This document shows, one piece after another, positions 37,642 through 47,400 of a stretch of 64,000 nucleotides of DNA. The notes below the pieces were generated by a model. That model did not search any database. It was given only the letters and a program-made list of their open reading frames with translations, and had not been told where the DNA came from. This DNA is from Dermacentor variabilis. Lineage: Eukaryota; Arthropoda; Arachnida; Ixodida; Ixodidae. A program made the position numbers and the translations under genes. The DNA lies in assembly GCF_050947875.1 (NCBI RefSeq), contig NC_134574.1, forward strand, positions 158,161,199 to 158,225,198, given 5' to 3'. Every line of letters begins with the position of its first letter. Position 1 is the first letter of the stretch.

Positions 37642-40600
37642 TTTATTTCCATCGGGATGATGGAGGAGGTTGTGGGTAAAAGCTGCTCGTAAAGGGCAGC
37701 TTGACAAAAGGCCCACAGCCCCCTTCTACAGGGCAACAACAGCAAAGCAGGGAAATAAATACACACACAAGTATGCATATAATCTCTTCGCAATTTAGCA
37801 GAGCCAAAATAACAGGATCATTTCATAAATGAAATAGAAACAAAGAAAATAGAACAACATCTGTACAACATCTGTAACGATCATTCCGAGATTCTCTTTG
37901 CTTTGGTCATACGCGGCACACAGTGTAACCAGGATCGGCCCACTTTGCTGTGGCATTTACTCGCCTGGGTCGGCCGTGACGAAAATGGCATGTACGGCGA
38001 CTTTATGACGACAGCCCAGTGACGAAGCAGGAATGACGTTGATGGAACGACGAGAGCAGTATGACGACGATGGCATGACGACGATGGGATGACAAATCTG
38101 TATCGGTGACGATGTATATAGCGGCGACAGCGTGAGGACGACAGCCTGACGACGATTGGATAATGGCGAGGTGTATGGTGTCGGTGGCGCGATGACTGTA
38201 TTACGACGATAGCGTGATGAAGACGGTGTGACGTGAGTCGGGCGGCGAAACTGGGATGACGCCGCTGGAGCGACCACGACGGCATCACGTCGACGATATG
38301 ACAACGAATGCACAAGGATGACGTAATGACGACGATGACGTGACAACGGGGGCATAATTGCGAGTGAGTGACGACAGCATGATCACGATGGAATGGTGAG
38401 GGAACGAGTTGATGGAACGACGAAGGTGGTACGACGTCGACGGAATAGCAACAATGGGATGACCTTTCCTAAATAATGACGATGTTATACTATGACATCG
38501 TGACGACTACGGCATGGCGACGATGGCCTCACGAACATAGCGGGACGAGAATCAGGTGACGAAGCTGGAATGACAACCATGGAACGGAACGGTTAGGATG
38601 GTATCACGACCGTCATAGACTGGTAGACATTTTGGGTCACTGGGTCTGGGAAAACTCGGGTATTTGACTATGTTGGCGGAGAGGTACGGGCATACTTGTA
38701 TACCGGAAAGTGCGTGAAGTATCCTAAGAAGGCTAATTCCACTAAAATTGAGCATAAACCACGGGAACATGATTGTCAAAGTAAAGCGAGAGCTACCTCC
38801 TGGTTCTTATGAAGGGTACCTCTATACTTATTGATTAGCTCTAATCGTTAAATGCTTATGAGGCGTGTATATGCTGCAGCGTATGGACAAGTTGGATGGC
38901 AAGGTAGGTAGTCTTCAGACTGATCATATTAAGAGATGAAAGATATGCTGATGTAATAATTTTTCCTGCACATGTGGTTATTCTTATAGCATCAGGTAGC
39001 ATGAGGTCAGCCTTGGTGACCGTGCTGCAAAGTACATACATACATACATACATACATACATACATACATACATACATACATACATACATACATACATACA
39101 TACATACATACATACATACATACATACATACATACATACAATGCGTGTTTGTTTCGCAAAAGGGTTTGCAAATGTACGGTCGTTGCTATTGTTTGCCCAC
39201 TCGCGCCTTCTGTCGGGCCGACGTGAGCGATCTCTTAGGTTCTTCGAAACGAATCAGTCATAGAAACGCTTTTGTAGGTACGCACACGCGTATAGACGCA
39301 CCCACGCACACACAGGACCGTCTATAAAAATTCATGAACTCACGCAGAAAGTTGCATCATCACCATCATCATCATCATAATCATCATCATCATCATGTTT
39401 TATGTCCACTGCAGGACGAAGGCCTCTCCCTGCGATCTCCAATTACGCCTGTCCTGCGCCAACCGATTCCAACTATTGCCCGCGAATATCCTAATTTCAT
39501 CGCTCCACCTAGTCTTCTGCCGTCCTCGATTGAGAAAGTTGTCTAAGTATGCGTAAGCATCGTATCGCTTGCTCATCTACACGCAGCTCGGTGCCATTAT
39601 AAATGTTATGAAACTTATTGATACGACCGGTACAAACGACAGCTCTGCGGCAAGACGAACTGCTGCGGATGGCGGCGCCAGGTGAATTGACGAGGCAAGC
39701 AAACTACTGCAGCTGGCGGCGCCAGGTGCGCTGATGACGTTCTGATAATTATAAGCTGGTATCGCTCCTTAGCACCTTAACCATCCGCGTCGAACCATTA
39801 TGCGCCGCGCGGACCATATACTGAACGCGATCTACGAAGCAGAGTGCCGACTGCTGATAGCTTCGCGTCCTGTGTTCACGCCGCTTCACGTTTAAGGGAG
39901 ACGCGCGGGTCCATATCTTGAAAGCGATCTCCAAAGGGAGCAGGGGGCGGCGTGTGCTGATAGATTTGTTAGCACTTTGTTCTCGCCGCTTCGTTCACGT
40001 GGAAGCGACAGGCAGCACGAAGGTAAAGCCGTTCGCCGCTGCGGGCTCCATCTATACTGTATGCGTGATTCCAAAGAATGTATGCACTTTTCGCTTCACT
40101 TAGCTGACTGCTTGAAAGCTGCTTCGCCTCCGCCTCGGGTGGGCCCGGTATTGCACTATCTCCAGGACCGGCCCGCATTTTTGTCTTACGTGACGTATAC
40201 CGTTTTCAAATGAGCAAATCTTTTTTTCATTCATTTAATCATCCTTATTCACTACCATCCCATACTCCTGTATGCGCTGAAGCATTTACCCTCGCATTAA
40301 ATAAAATTGGGTAAGCATAGAAATGCTAACGCATTTAAAGAATGCCGATTGCACACGGCTCGCGCTTTTGCCACGGAATAGTCTCGCGCCTACCTCCTCT
40401 TCTATAGTTCGCGCCTCTATGACCGAAGTATAATCGAGCTTGCCATCAAACGCGTCAGCTGTTGAGCCACCGATCAACGCCTCCATATTTTTTTTGCGCT
40501 GTGCAGAAGACAACAGAACATCCGACGAACGCTGCGAGCGGGCCGCCAAGCTTCGTCCGTGCTCCTCGCGCGACATGACCTTCACGGTGCACTTCTCGAT

Positions 40601-42243
40601 GCGCCCAGGAAGAGTCGGCGCATGCGTGAAGCTATCGGCTAACGTGTCCCGCTGCCTTCGCGGAGCAAACCGCTTCCGGACGCTCCGTGACTGTGAGGCT
40701 GCCTGCAATCGTGAGTCAACCATGGTGTTCAGCAGGGCTAGTCGGTACATGCCGAACTGTCACTACGCGCCACGGTCTCACAGTATCATAAATTGTTGCT
40801 ACGCGACGTAACGAGCGAAGAAAAGAAAAATGGTAGGGGTAACGTTAAAACACAGGAATACAGCGGTGTGGATTAGAGAGCAAGCAGGGGTTACCGTTGT
40901 TTTAGTTAAGAATATGGGCTAGCCTAGGGCCAGCCGATAATAGAAGCGGTAAGAATGGAGGAGGGCGGCCTTTGTAATGCGTAAGGCTGATAACCGATGG
41001 TCTATTAGGGTTGCAAAATAGGTGCAAACGGAAGGGCAGTGCAGTCGAAGACGGCATAAGGTGGTGTGTGGAGGTACTGGCGTGTATAGGCAGAGGTAGG
41101 GAGTGTGAAGAAATTATGAAGCTTGTAGGCATAAGGGGATGCTAAACAGGGGTAATTGTAGACCGCTCGGGGAGGCCTTCGTCCTGCAGTGGATATAAAG
41201 ATAGGCTGATGACGATGACGCGATGCCCTCACCATGCCTCTCAAAAGGCTCTCTTGCACGCTGGAAGAAATAGCGAGGTTGTTATTCTCTTGTGCTATCC
41301 ATGCGTTTGTGGCATATATTAGCTTATAGCTATGGCCTATGGGGGCCTTGGTTCAACTCCTACCATTGGACAGAAATTGTTTCTATTGCGCGGTAGCTTG
41401 GGTTTGACGTAAAAACATGCACGAAATTTCGGAACGACAGCGACAAGCGACAGCAATGACCGGCATGTCTGGTCGTCGCGGAGGGTGATCGGTCGCTTTC
41501 GTTTGTCATGTCTCCGGTTTTGTGGTCAGCCAGAAAATTTCGCTTGTCGCCCGGAAGTCCGCGTGGTGGCTGTGTGCGAGGATGGTATTGGGTTTCGTTA
41601 TATCGATCTGTCCTTGCGACTGCTAGCTAGAATTACGCAAGCACGATGCAAAATTTTTAACTTGAAAGAAGGCATAGCGTTTGATTTTTCGTTGTTATTT
41701 GTTGCTTCTTATGGTATCGAACATCTGCTGAAGTTCGCAGATAGCGAGTGTGCCAATAACAGTTTACCTCGCAAATCTCTGTTGAGTCTGACGATGCGTG
41801 CGACTGAGTCCGGCATTATAGAAGTCAAACTTTTTTTTTTTTCTTGAAAAAGACGCGCAGGCCGCTATCGGCGCGTAGTTCCATTGCGAATTGAAGCACG
41901 CTCGAAAGTGTCCGGGAGACAGAGGCAATCGCGTTTCGTGTTACGTGCAGATACTCGATCGGTGGCGCCGCTCAAAACGTCCTCGAGCAACGCTGCGACT
42001 TCGACGGCGCGTAGCCGTCGGCGACGCCGGTGCGACGCCCCGGTGTGGTTTGGCCCCTGCTCTGCGGCCGATCGGCGGCGGAAGTCGTCGGCCAACTTCG
42101 CCTTCGAGCACGGACGCTGTGTGGCGCTGCGGGGCAGCTGCGCTGACGCGGGCTTCTCCACGCTGAGACAATGCCAGTCCGCGTGCCTGAAGAACAATCC
42201 ATTGCAGATCGATGAACTCGTTAACTCTACGCTTGCGTCGTGA
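28695..42243 (+). CDS. Gene 2: type II membrane protein with two Kunitz domains (5' end unresolved)
   Basis: Six exons join in frame: 28695-28883, 29047-29092, 30789-30943, 32619-32693, 40507-40710, 41951-42243. They give 320 residues and a stop after the first partial codon. Phases run 1, 1, 2, 1, 1, 1, the same order as genes 3 and 4. Parts: a basic Ala/Ser/Lys-rich cytoplasmic region; a 46-nt exon; a membrane exon with Arg-rich sequence before the span (type II by positive-inside); a linker with one cysteine; and two Kunitz domains. Both inferred P1 residues are Ser. The start exon is not established. One weak candidate is an ATG at 28389 read to a poor donor at 28549, which would join in phase. 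The membrane-exon donor is also non-consensus. Confidence 0.75.
28884..29046. other. Short gene 2 intron
   Basis: A 163-nt intron with a C/T-rich 3' half, between the basic exon and the 46-nt exon. Confidence 0.5.
29047..29092 (+). CDS. Gene 2 46-nt exon before the membrane exon
   Basis: The acceptor is GGCACCGCAG and the donor is GGC|GTAAGT. Length 46 nt and phases 1 to 2 are identical to the exons at 50366-50411 and 63336-63381. It encodes a Ser run, then AVGVVPVV. The sequence has diverged from the ILYG-type peptide of genes 3 and 4, so homology here rests on length, phase and position. Confidence 0.65.
29745..29992 (+). mobile_element. tRNA-derived SINE, copy C
   Basis: An A-box-like TAGTTCAGCGG and a perfect-looking B-box GGGTTCGATCCC are followed by GGGGGTGGGATGCAAAAGCG and GTAAATAACCCCAGG. 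It belongs to a diverged subgroup of the family. Confidence 0.75.
30000..30132. repeat. Long hairpin (about 50-bp arms, 20-bp loop)
   Basis: The left arm includes ACCTTGCTGGTGAAGC, then GCACTGACACGGACACAGTG. The right arm carries its reverse complement, with a few mismatches. It begins within 10 bp of the end of SINE copy C. Confidence 0.9.
30415..30618 (-). mobile_element. tRNA-derived SINE, copy D
   Basis: On the minus strand the B-box region GGGATCAAATCCCGGCAG, then CGAAATTCC and the 3' end TGCGTGCCAAAC of the plus strand mark this copy. It lies in the intron before the gene 2 membrane exon. Confidence 0.75.
30789..30943 (+). CDS. Gene 2 transmembrane exon
   Basis: The acceptor is TTTGTTCGCAG. 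Entering in phase 2, the frame gives about 25 residues with Arg-rich PRLYR, then a span of about 19 hydrophobic residues (TILAITSAALFFLCLSV), then RFMAFDEVG. The only donor that leaves in phase 1 before the stop codon is T|GTACGG at 30944, which is weak. The phase pattern 2 to 1 matches the membrane exons of genes 3 and 4. The span is convincing; the 3' edge is less so. Confidence 0.62.
31030..31345 (-). mobile_element. tRNA-like repeat element
   Basis: On the minus strand: a GCGGTAGCTTATTTG head and GTGGGCTCGGCTCCCATCCC as a B-box-like block. It recalls a common tick repeat. The boundaries are approximate. Confidence 0.45.
32250..32545 (+). repeat. Degenerate tandem repeat (113-136 bp, three copies)
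   Basis: Words like GCTGTCAA, TTGAAG-ATTGCGACTTTG and GTTTTATATCTTTG start near 32252, 32365 and 32501. The array ends about 75 bp before the 32619 exon of gene 2. A C homopolymer at 32401-32414 lies in the second copy. Confidence 0.65.
32619..32693 (+). CDS. Gene 2 linker exon (75 nt)
   Basis: The acceptor is TAACTGCATAG and the donor is CAA|GTGAGT. The 75-nt phase 1-1 exon encodes 25 residues rich in Ser, Thr, Gly and Glu with one cysteine. It occupies the same position as the linker exons of genes 1, 3 and 4. All three frames are open, so phase comes from the neighbours. Confidence 0.6.
34347..34525. mobile_element. MITE-like element with CCCCGTATTCAGAA ends
   Basis: The left CCCCCGTATTCAGAACTGCA pairs with the right GATGCGCTTCTGAATGCGGGG (with a few mismatches). 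About 180 bp. Confidence 0.65.
34565..34705 (+). mobile_element. tRNA-derived SINE, degraded copy E
   Basis: TCTCAGTGGCTATGGCGCT, then GTCGCGGATGCGATGCC and TTTAGATTTAGGCG match the SINE family with deletions. Confidence 0.5.
35032..35087. repeat. (AAAC)n microsatellite
   Basis: About 56 bp of AAAC units. Confidence 0.95.
35460..35824 (+). mobile_element. Solo LTR of an LTR retrotransposon (about 365 bp)
   Basis: Starts TGTCGCAC and ends CACGTGACA. A TATA box (TATAAAA) lies at 35645 and a poly(A) signal AATAAA at 35759, 114 bp apart, as in an LTR promoter plus R region. No target duplication is visible, and no internal region adjoins. It is likely a member of a Gypsy-type tick family (inference). 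Confidence 0.6.
36340..36397. repeat. (AAAT)n microsatellite
   Basis: About 58 bp of AAAT units after a less regular AT-rich lead. Confidence 0.93.
37553..37641. repeat. (TAA)n microsatellite
   Basis: About 89 bp of uninterrupted TAA/AAT. Confidence 0.97.
37975..38590 (+). repeat. Degenerate ATGACGACG minisatellite
   Basis: About 600 bp in which GATGACGA, GGCATGACG and GGAACGACG words recur at irregular 15-30 bp spacing. Open frames here come from the repeat. Confidence 0.75.
39033..39140. repeat. (ACAT)n microsatellite
   Basis: About 108 bp of ACAT/TACA units. Confidence 0.97.
39354..39541 (-). mobile_element. RTE-type LINE 3' end with (ATG)n tail
   Basis: On the minus strand the frame reads GRQKTRWSDEIR, then WNRLAQDRRNWR and GEAFVLQWT followed by a stop. 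This is the C-terminus of an RTE-like polyprotein. The (CAT)n run at 39354-39396 is its 3' tail. Confidence 0.75.
39538..39745 (+). repeat. Dispersed repeat shared with 44.6 kb
   Basis: GTTGTCTAAGTATGC, CTGCTCATC-like and CACGCAGC-CGGTG words recur in order at 44.61-44.71 kb. The element ends in an internal duplication of GGCGGCGCCAGGTG (39673 and 39716). Confidence 0.6.
40507..40710 (+). CDS. Gene 2 Kunitz domain 1 exon
   Basis: The acceptor is GCGCTGTGCAG after a T run. The donor is ATC|GTGAGT. The exon is 204 nt, phase 1-1. Cysteine spacing is C-8-C-20-C-9-C-12-C-3-C, with the RCLRGANRF and LRDCEAAC signature of the Kunitz C-terminal half. The inferred P1 residue is Ser. Confidence 0.88.
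40822..41225 (+). mobile_element. RTE-type LINE 3' region, decayed
   Basis: The translation shows AVWIREQAGV and, after frameshifts and stops, GEAFVLQW with a TGATGACGATGACG tail. It lies in the last intron of gene 2. Confidence 0.6.
41951..42243 (+). CDS. Gene 2 terminal exon: Kunitz domain 2 and stop
   Basis: The acceptor is TTACGTGCAG. After a Ser/Arg-rich lead the domain has spacing C-8-C-19-C-6-C-10-C-3-C, with P1 Ser and the ending LRQCQSACL. A 17-residue tail ends in TGA at 42241-42243. An Asn-Ser-Thr site lies near the C-terminus. Confidence 0.87.
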
Positions 42244-42293
42244 CCTCGTCAGGACTTGCAACCTACCTCACTACGCCGAATTGAATCTAACAA

Positions 42294-42299
42294 AATAAA
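42294..42299 (+). terminator. Gene 2 polyadenylation signal
   Basis: AATAAA lies 51 nt past the stop codon of gene 2. Confidence 0.6.
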
Positions 42300-43009
42300 G
42301 CGGAAAGAAATCAATACAGAAAAGTTGACGTTGCACTTAGGTGAAGGAACCACGTGGAACCAATTTCTGACGTATCGTACGTCTCGCGTCGCCCGGCCGT
42401 ACTTCATGCTGTACTTTGGTCAAAATACATATTTTGACTGAGTGATCGGTGAATTTGGTTTCCTTACACTATTGCTAGCGTTCCTGTTATGCGTCCATTA
42501 TAGGAGGCCCAGAAGGGCAGAATATTAGGAATGGAAAGTTCCTCCTCCTCAATAGAGCCTGCTTTGCGATGCCCATCGTCGTTGTCGTTCACTACAGTTA
42601 TGCGTCTGCTGTGGCCTCCGAAACACATGCGCAGACACTACCACTCTCCAAGCCTTTGTGTCAGCATCTGTTTCTCACCCTTTCTCTTACGCGCGTCTGT
42701 CTCCCAGCTCCATTTTGCTGTAACGGCATGACTTCGATACGCATGTGACAGTGGTGGACAACTAGGTTCATTTAAAACGCTAGCTTTCTTCAGCTACTTC
42801 GGCTGCTTTAAATGGCTGGACTGTCTCGCACAGTGGACAGCGACACATACCCAGTGACACTTGTCGTTTCCGAGTTTGGGCCACGCATACGTGTGTATAC
42901 TGACCGCTGTCTTCCCGAGCAGACTACGTGGACCACTGGGTATGTGGCTGAACAGACGACCTCTGCACTTTTCTTATGTCTCCATTCTCGGCCAATCCTC
43001 TAGAACGGA

Positions 43010-43062
43010 CATGTCATGTTGACACGTCCGTTCGACACGTCCGTTCGACACGTCCGATTGTC
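43010..43062. repeat. GACACGTCCGTTC short tandem with inverted partner
   Basis: ACACGTCCGTTCG occurs twice in tandem, followed by a partial third copy (ACACGTCCG). Just before it GAACGGACATGTC is the near reverse complement, so the block can fold. Confidence 0.75.
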
Positions 43063-43199
43063 GCCTTGAAGTAAACTAAAGCCATAGCGACCATTACGCA
43101 ACAGACAGCTCCGCTGTAGTTTCGAAGGGTCGCGCTCAAGCGGACGCGCTCGATGCGGAAAATGGGAATTAATTGGACGGCCATTGCAAGTTGCAGCCA

Positions 43200-43202
43200 C
43201 TA

Positions 43203-43265
<63 letters not shown>

Positions 43266-43370
43266 GGTTACGCCCACTCTAGGGCAAAGGCCTCTCCCAT
43301 ACTTCTCCAACAACCCCGGTCATGTACTAAGCCACTACATATGCTGGGGATAATAGGGCTTGCCACAGAG
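43200..43370 (-). mobile_element. RTE-type LINE 3' end with (ATG)n tail
   Basis: The minus-strand frame VHDRGCWRSMGEAFALEWA is followed by a stop, with the 43202-43262 (CAT)n as tail. It is the same family as the element at 39.4 kb. Confidence 0.75.
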
Positions 43371-43978
43371 CTTCAGCTAGGGTGCAGCGTTTACAAGATT
43401 TAGTGTGTCGTGGTACATCACTTGGCATCGTGGTTGGCTGCAGCGAGACTGTCACTTCATTTGTCCGGTGATGTGCCCGTAAGATGTCGCGATTCGGAGT
43501 GGGCGGGGGGACACGTGCAACGTGTTACACGAGAGAGATGTGATTGACGTCAACAATCGTCTTCAATTGCTTCTGCCGCAATTTTGTCCTCGTCGTACGA
43601 GGAGGGCGCAGCCGAAGATGACGAGGTGATCTGGGGACGACGGCGCAACGAAAAAGAAAGTACACAGCAAACCGAGTTAAGTGCATTTAACTCTTATTGC
43701 TACAAAGAAATAAGCTGGTTGCATAGCGTATTTTTCTTTTGCGTTCACATTGCAGGAGCAAATATAACACGCCAGGACTTTAGCGCGGATTTCGTCACCT
43801 TTTTCACCCTCGCTGCAGGCGGTATTGTCACGTCACTGCAAACGGTATCATTGAGACAGCAAGTCTATTTGTAGAGGCAGCTCTAGTGAATATCATAAAC
43901 AGGAAGTTGGGCGGGTCAGGTAATAGGTAAAACGGACAGTGGGTCGTCTGTATGACGCTGCAAGTATGGTTATTTCGT

Positions 43979-43984
43979 TTTAAT
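43979..43984 (-). terminator. Gene 3 candidate polyadenylation signal
   Basis: ATTAAA on the minus strand lies about 92 nt after the stop codon of gene 3. No AATAAA occurs closer. Confidence 0.35.
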
Positions 43985-44075
43985 TCCCTGCGTCGGTAAA
44001 TTGTTGTGGCATCAGTCTGTCACCCGGCAGACACACTAAAATATGTGACACCCCCGCCCTGCTGAGGTGTGCCGC

Positions 44076-44491
44076 TCAAAAGACGCACGCTTTTATGCAC
44101 TGCGCCATGGTGGCGTACGCCTTGAACACGCACACGTCCTTCCAGTTACGGCACTCGTGCAGCAGTGGATCGTAAAACCACCACTGCCACACCGTGCGCG
44201 TCGCGTGGGTGTCCGGTTGCTCCGAGTGTTTCGGAGTCAACCCTGCTTTCGTGACGGCCGTCTTGCGTCTGGGAGGCTGTGCGGATCTCGGAGCCTCTTC
44301 GTATCTCGGAGCCTCGTCCGCGTCACTGGATGCCTCCTCGCGTGTCGCAGGCAGCCCCCGGCTCAGAGTCTCCGCGAGTCTTGTTGCGATCGTCGGTCTC
44401 GAAGCCCTTGGTGCGTCAGCCGGGCCCGAGTGCACGCAGTCGTACACAGACTGCAGGTCCAGCGGCCTCGTGCACTTGAGGCGCGGAATCC
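44076..44491 (-). CDS. Gene 3 terminal exon: Kunitz domain 2 with a 74-residue insertion
   Basis: The acceptor is CGTCGTAATGCAG. The domain begins IPRLKCTRPLDLQ and ends CIKACVF before the stop. Spacing is C-11-C-94-C-6-C-10-C-3-C. In gene 4 the second interval is 20 residues. The extra residues are rich in Ala, Pro, Arg, Glu and Thr and include a near-repeat (DEAPRY, EEAPRS). The frame is open through the insert and no convincing intron could be placed in it. P1 is Val. Confidence 0.82.
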
Positions 44492-47400
44492 CTGCATTAC
44501 GACGTAAATGTTACGGCTGTGCAGTATAGTCACGGGTAGGACAACAGGTCGCAGCCGACGCGAGTCGACGGTGATGTAAAGGTCACGTGAAAACTCGTCT
44601 GGTATAGTTGTCTAAGTATGCCTAAGGCATTGTACCACCTGCTCATCTCCACGCAGCCCGGTGTCATTATCGATATTATGGTACTTGATCCGACCAGTAT
44701 AAACTCTTATCAACCCTCATCGGTGGTTCCCTTATCATGTTCGATAGCGAACATGATAAAGCGGGTTTAATTAAAATAGAGTTCACTAGGGTACTCGAAC
44801 CGACGACCATTGTTGTTAATTAAGGTGAAGTTAATTAGCCACAGTCAAATAACATAAAGTTAATTAAACTAGAAGAAAGCGCGTTAACCGAGGGGCCCGA
44901 TTTTGCGAAGGTTGTGGGATCGTTCCCCACCTTCGGCAAGTTGCTTTTTCATCCACTTTCATTTTCATTAATTTATCGTTTCTTTATTTCGTTTATTAAG
45001 CACAAGTAATTTCCCCTATGCTGTCCTTGGTGTCAGTGCCTGTCGGCTTCTTATGGTATAGCTAATTAAGACACTCGAACTCACTACCTTTGGCGTTAAT
45101 TATGGTGATCTTTATTGAAACGCATGCTGTTCTGTGTGTTGTATGGGTGGTTTCAATGAATGTATGTACTGCTCGCTTCACTTTGCTGAGTGCTTGCCTC
45201 TGCCTTAAGCAGGCGGGGAGTGGGGAATGTTGGGTTTGCGCCATTGCATTTTTTGCTTACTTACGAGGGTTTGCTTAGCCATTGTACTTAAGCCATTGTT
45301 TAGGGGGGCATGAGCCATTGCATTCGTCTTGCCTGACGGATGGACAAATTTCTCGTCGGGTAGGCATAGAAGTGCTTACACAATAAAAATTATCATATCA
45401 TATTATGTTATATTATATTATATTATATTAAAATTATATTGAATTATATTAAAAGATTATGTTAAATTATCAAACTCCTTCGTTAACTTTTCAGCTTTTG
45501 CCACAAACGTACGTTGGTGCCGGCAAAATGCAATGATTTTACATACTTCAGGGATAGCGGTAAGCTGCTAGTCATGTAGAACCTGTCGTATGCGCTGCAA
45601 CACATTTATATTCTTCTCAAAATATTTTTATTCAGCCCGTTTCTTGTTGCAACATATTCCTTCTTCTCTAGGATTCCTTGTGATTAACTGTTCTAGATAA
45701 ACAGATACTGTTGCACGGATTGTAGAGATTGAGTTCTAACCACGAATTCTCATTCTGTTGCCATATATAGGTCTTTTACCGTAACGACACGCCAAAGTTG
45801 CTCGTGGTTGCTCGGTGGCTATGGTGTTAGGCTGCTGAGCATGATGTCGCGGCATCGAATCCCGGCCACGGCGGCCGCATTTCGATGGGGACGAGATGCG
45901 AAAACACCCGTGTGCTTAGATATAGGTGCACGTTAAAGAACCCCAGGTGGTCGAAATTTCCGGAGTCCTCCAATACGGCGTGCCTCATAATCAGAAAGTG
46001 GTTTTGGCACGTAAAGCCCCATAATTTTATAAAGTTTTTCCTAAGGACAGCCGTGCTTTATTCGAGAGTTTTAGATAAGCGGACACAAGCCGCTTGCGTA
46101 TGCAAGAACCAGGGGCGACGGTACTGCGCAAGGGTAGACCCACACGTAGGTGTCTGCGCATGCGCAGTACCGTGGCCCATAGTTCTTCCGTACCCAAGCC
46201 GCTTGCGTCCCCTAATCTAAAGCTCTCTATTAGAGAGCTTTAGTTTAGGGAACGCAAACGGCTTGCGCACGCGAGAACTAGGGGCGACGGTAATGCGCAT
46301 GCGCAGGCCCCTACGTCCGCGTCTGCGCATGCGCGGTACCGGCCCATCTAGTTCTTGCGTGCGCAAGCCGCTTGCGTCCCCTAAACTAAATCTCTCCATT
46401 AACACGAGAGGGAGGCACGCACCGCGTTCGCACGCTTCGCGGCATGCGTTGTGGCTGCGGAAGCGGTTTCGCGAGTAGTCGTGGCAGATGTGTCCCGGGA
46501 TCCACTCGAGGCAGCTGCCGCCGCCGGCGACGTTCGCGTCCGGCACAAAGAACCAGGCGTGGTGGCGCACCAGGCCGGTCAGGTTGCGGGCAGCCGCCGC
46601 CGAGCAGTCCACGAGGTGGGGCGGCCGGCAGCGACGGCGATGACGCGCCGTGGCGTACAGCGCGGAGCCTGTTCGTCGTGGTTTGCAAAGAGAGCGGCGG
46701 AGCAAAACGAAAAAAAATGCGTTATAGAGAATTGCAGGTGTGAGCGAAGTTGCGGACATAACGAAACCGTCGAACAGCGCAGCCTTGCTGCTGTGTGGCG
46801 CGGATGGCTCTTTAGCATTATTACCTCGCGTTACAATGTGTTGCAGGTATGACGAATCCTTTGCAGCGCAACGAAAAGATGGAAAACAGAGAAAGGGTCG
46901 CTAACACACGTGCTCGTTTGGTTTACTTTTCCGGTTTCTTCAAGATTATCCTGCCGTTATGATTTTTGTTACGCGTGTTTTTCTGCGGATGGGCAATCGC
47001 TTTTTTTTGCGTGTATATATGTGAAGCCTATGGAATAAACCTTTCATTTCCGAGAAAGCGGCTTGTTCTGACGGTTTCTTTGTGCATCGTCTTTTCGTGG
47101 CTTTCGTAGCTTTTCGGAGCCCTTTAAAAAGTTCTGCCACTGTACCTCAACAGATGAGCCCGTTATTGTCCGACTTTGCTGCTGGTGTAACGAGATTGCT
47201 GATATACAAGGAAACCGTCGCAAAACACATCCCCTGTCGTCGCGATGAGCTGTGAAAGAATGAAAACCTCGTTACAACGTAGTGCAGGCGTAACGAAGTC
47301 GCGCATACAAAGAAGCCGTCGCATACAACGCAGTCGTCGCTCGGTGGTTCGCCGAGTAACAGCGAAAACACCTTTGTATCAAATTCGGAACTGTAACTTA

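Larger units (their letters stand above)
32694..40506. other. Large gene 2 intron (7.8 kb)
   Basis: Contains a degraded SINE, a MITE-like element, a solo LTR, four microsatellites, a degenerate GACGA minisatellite and an RTE-type LINE end. No exon was seen in the remaining sequence, though small exons could be missed. Confidence 0.5.
42300..44075. other. Convergent intergenic region between genes 2 and 3
   Basis: Only about 1.8 kb separates the 3' ends of genes 2 and 3. It contains a LINE 3' end with a CAT microsatellite and a short tandem near 43.02 kb. No gene seen. Confidence 0.5.

Noticed and set aside
37881..38355. Two minus-strand ORFs rich in His, Arg and Ser
   Set aside because: They arise from the degenerate GACGA minisatellite; neither has domain features.
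44067..44507. 146-residue plus-strand ORF
   Set aside because: It is antisense to the gene 3 terminal exon, whose cysteine pattern and splice signals are on the minus strand.
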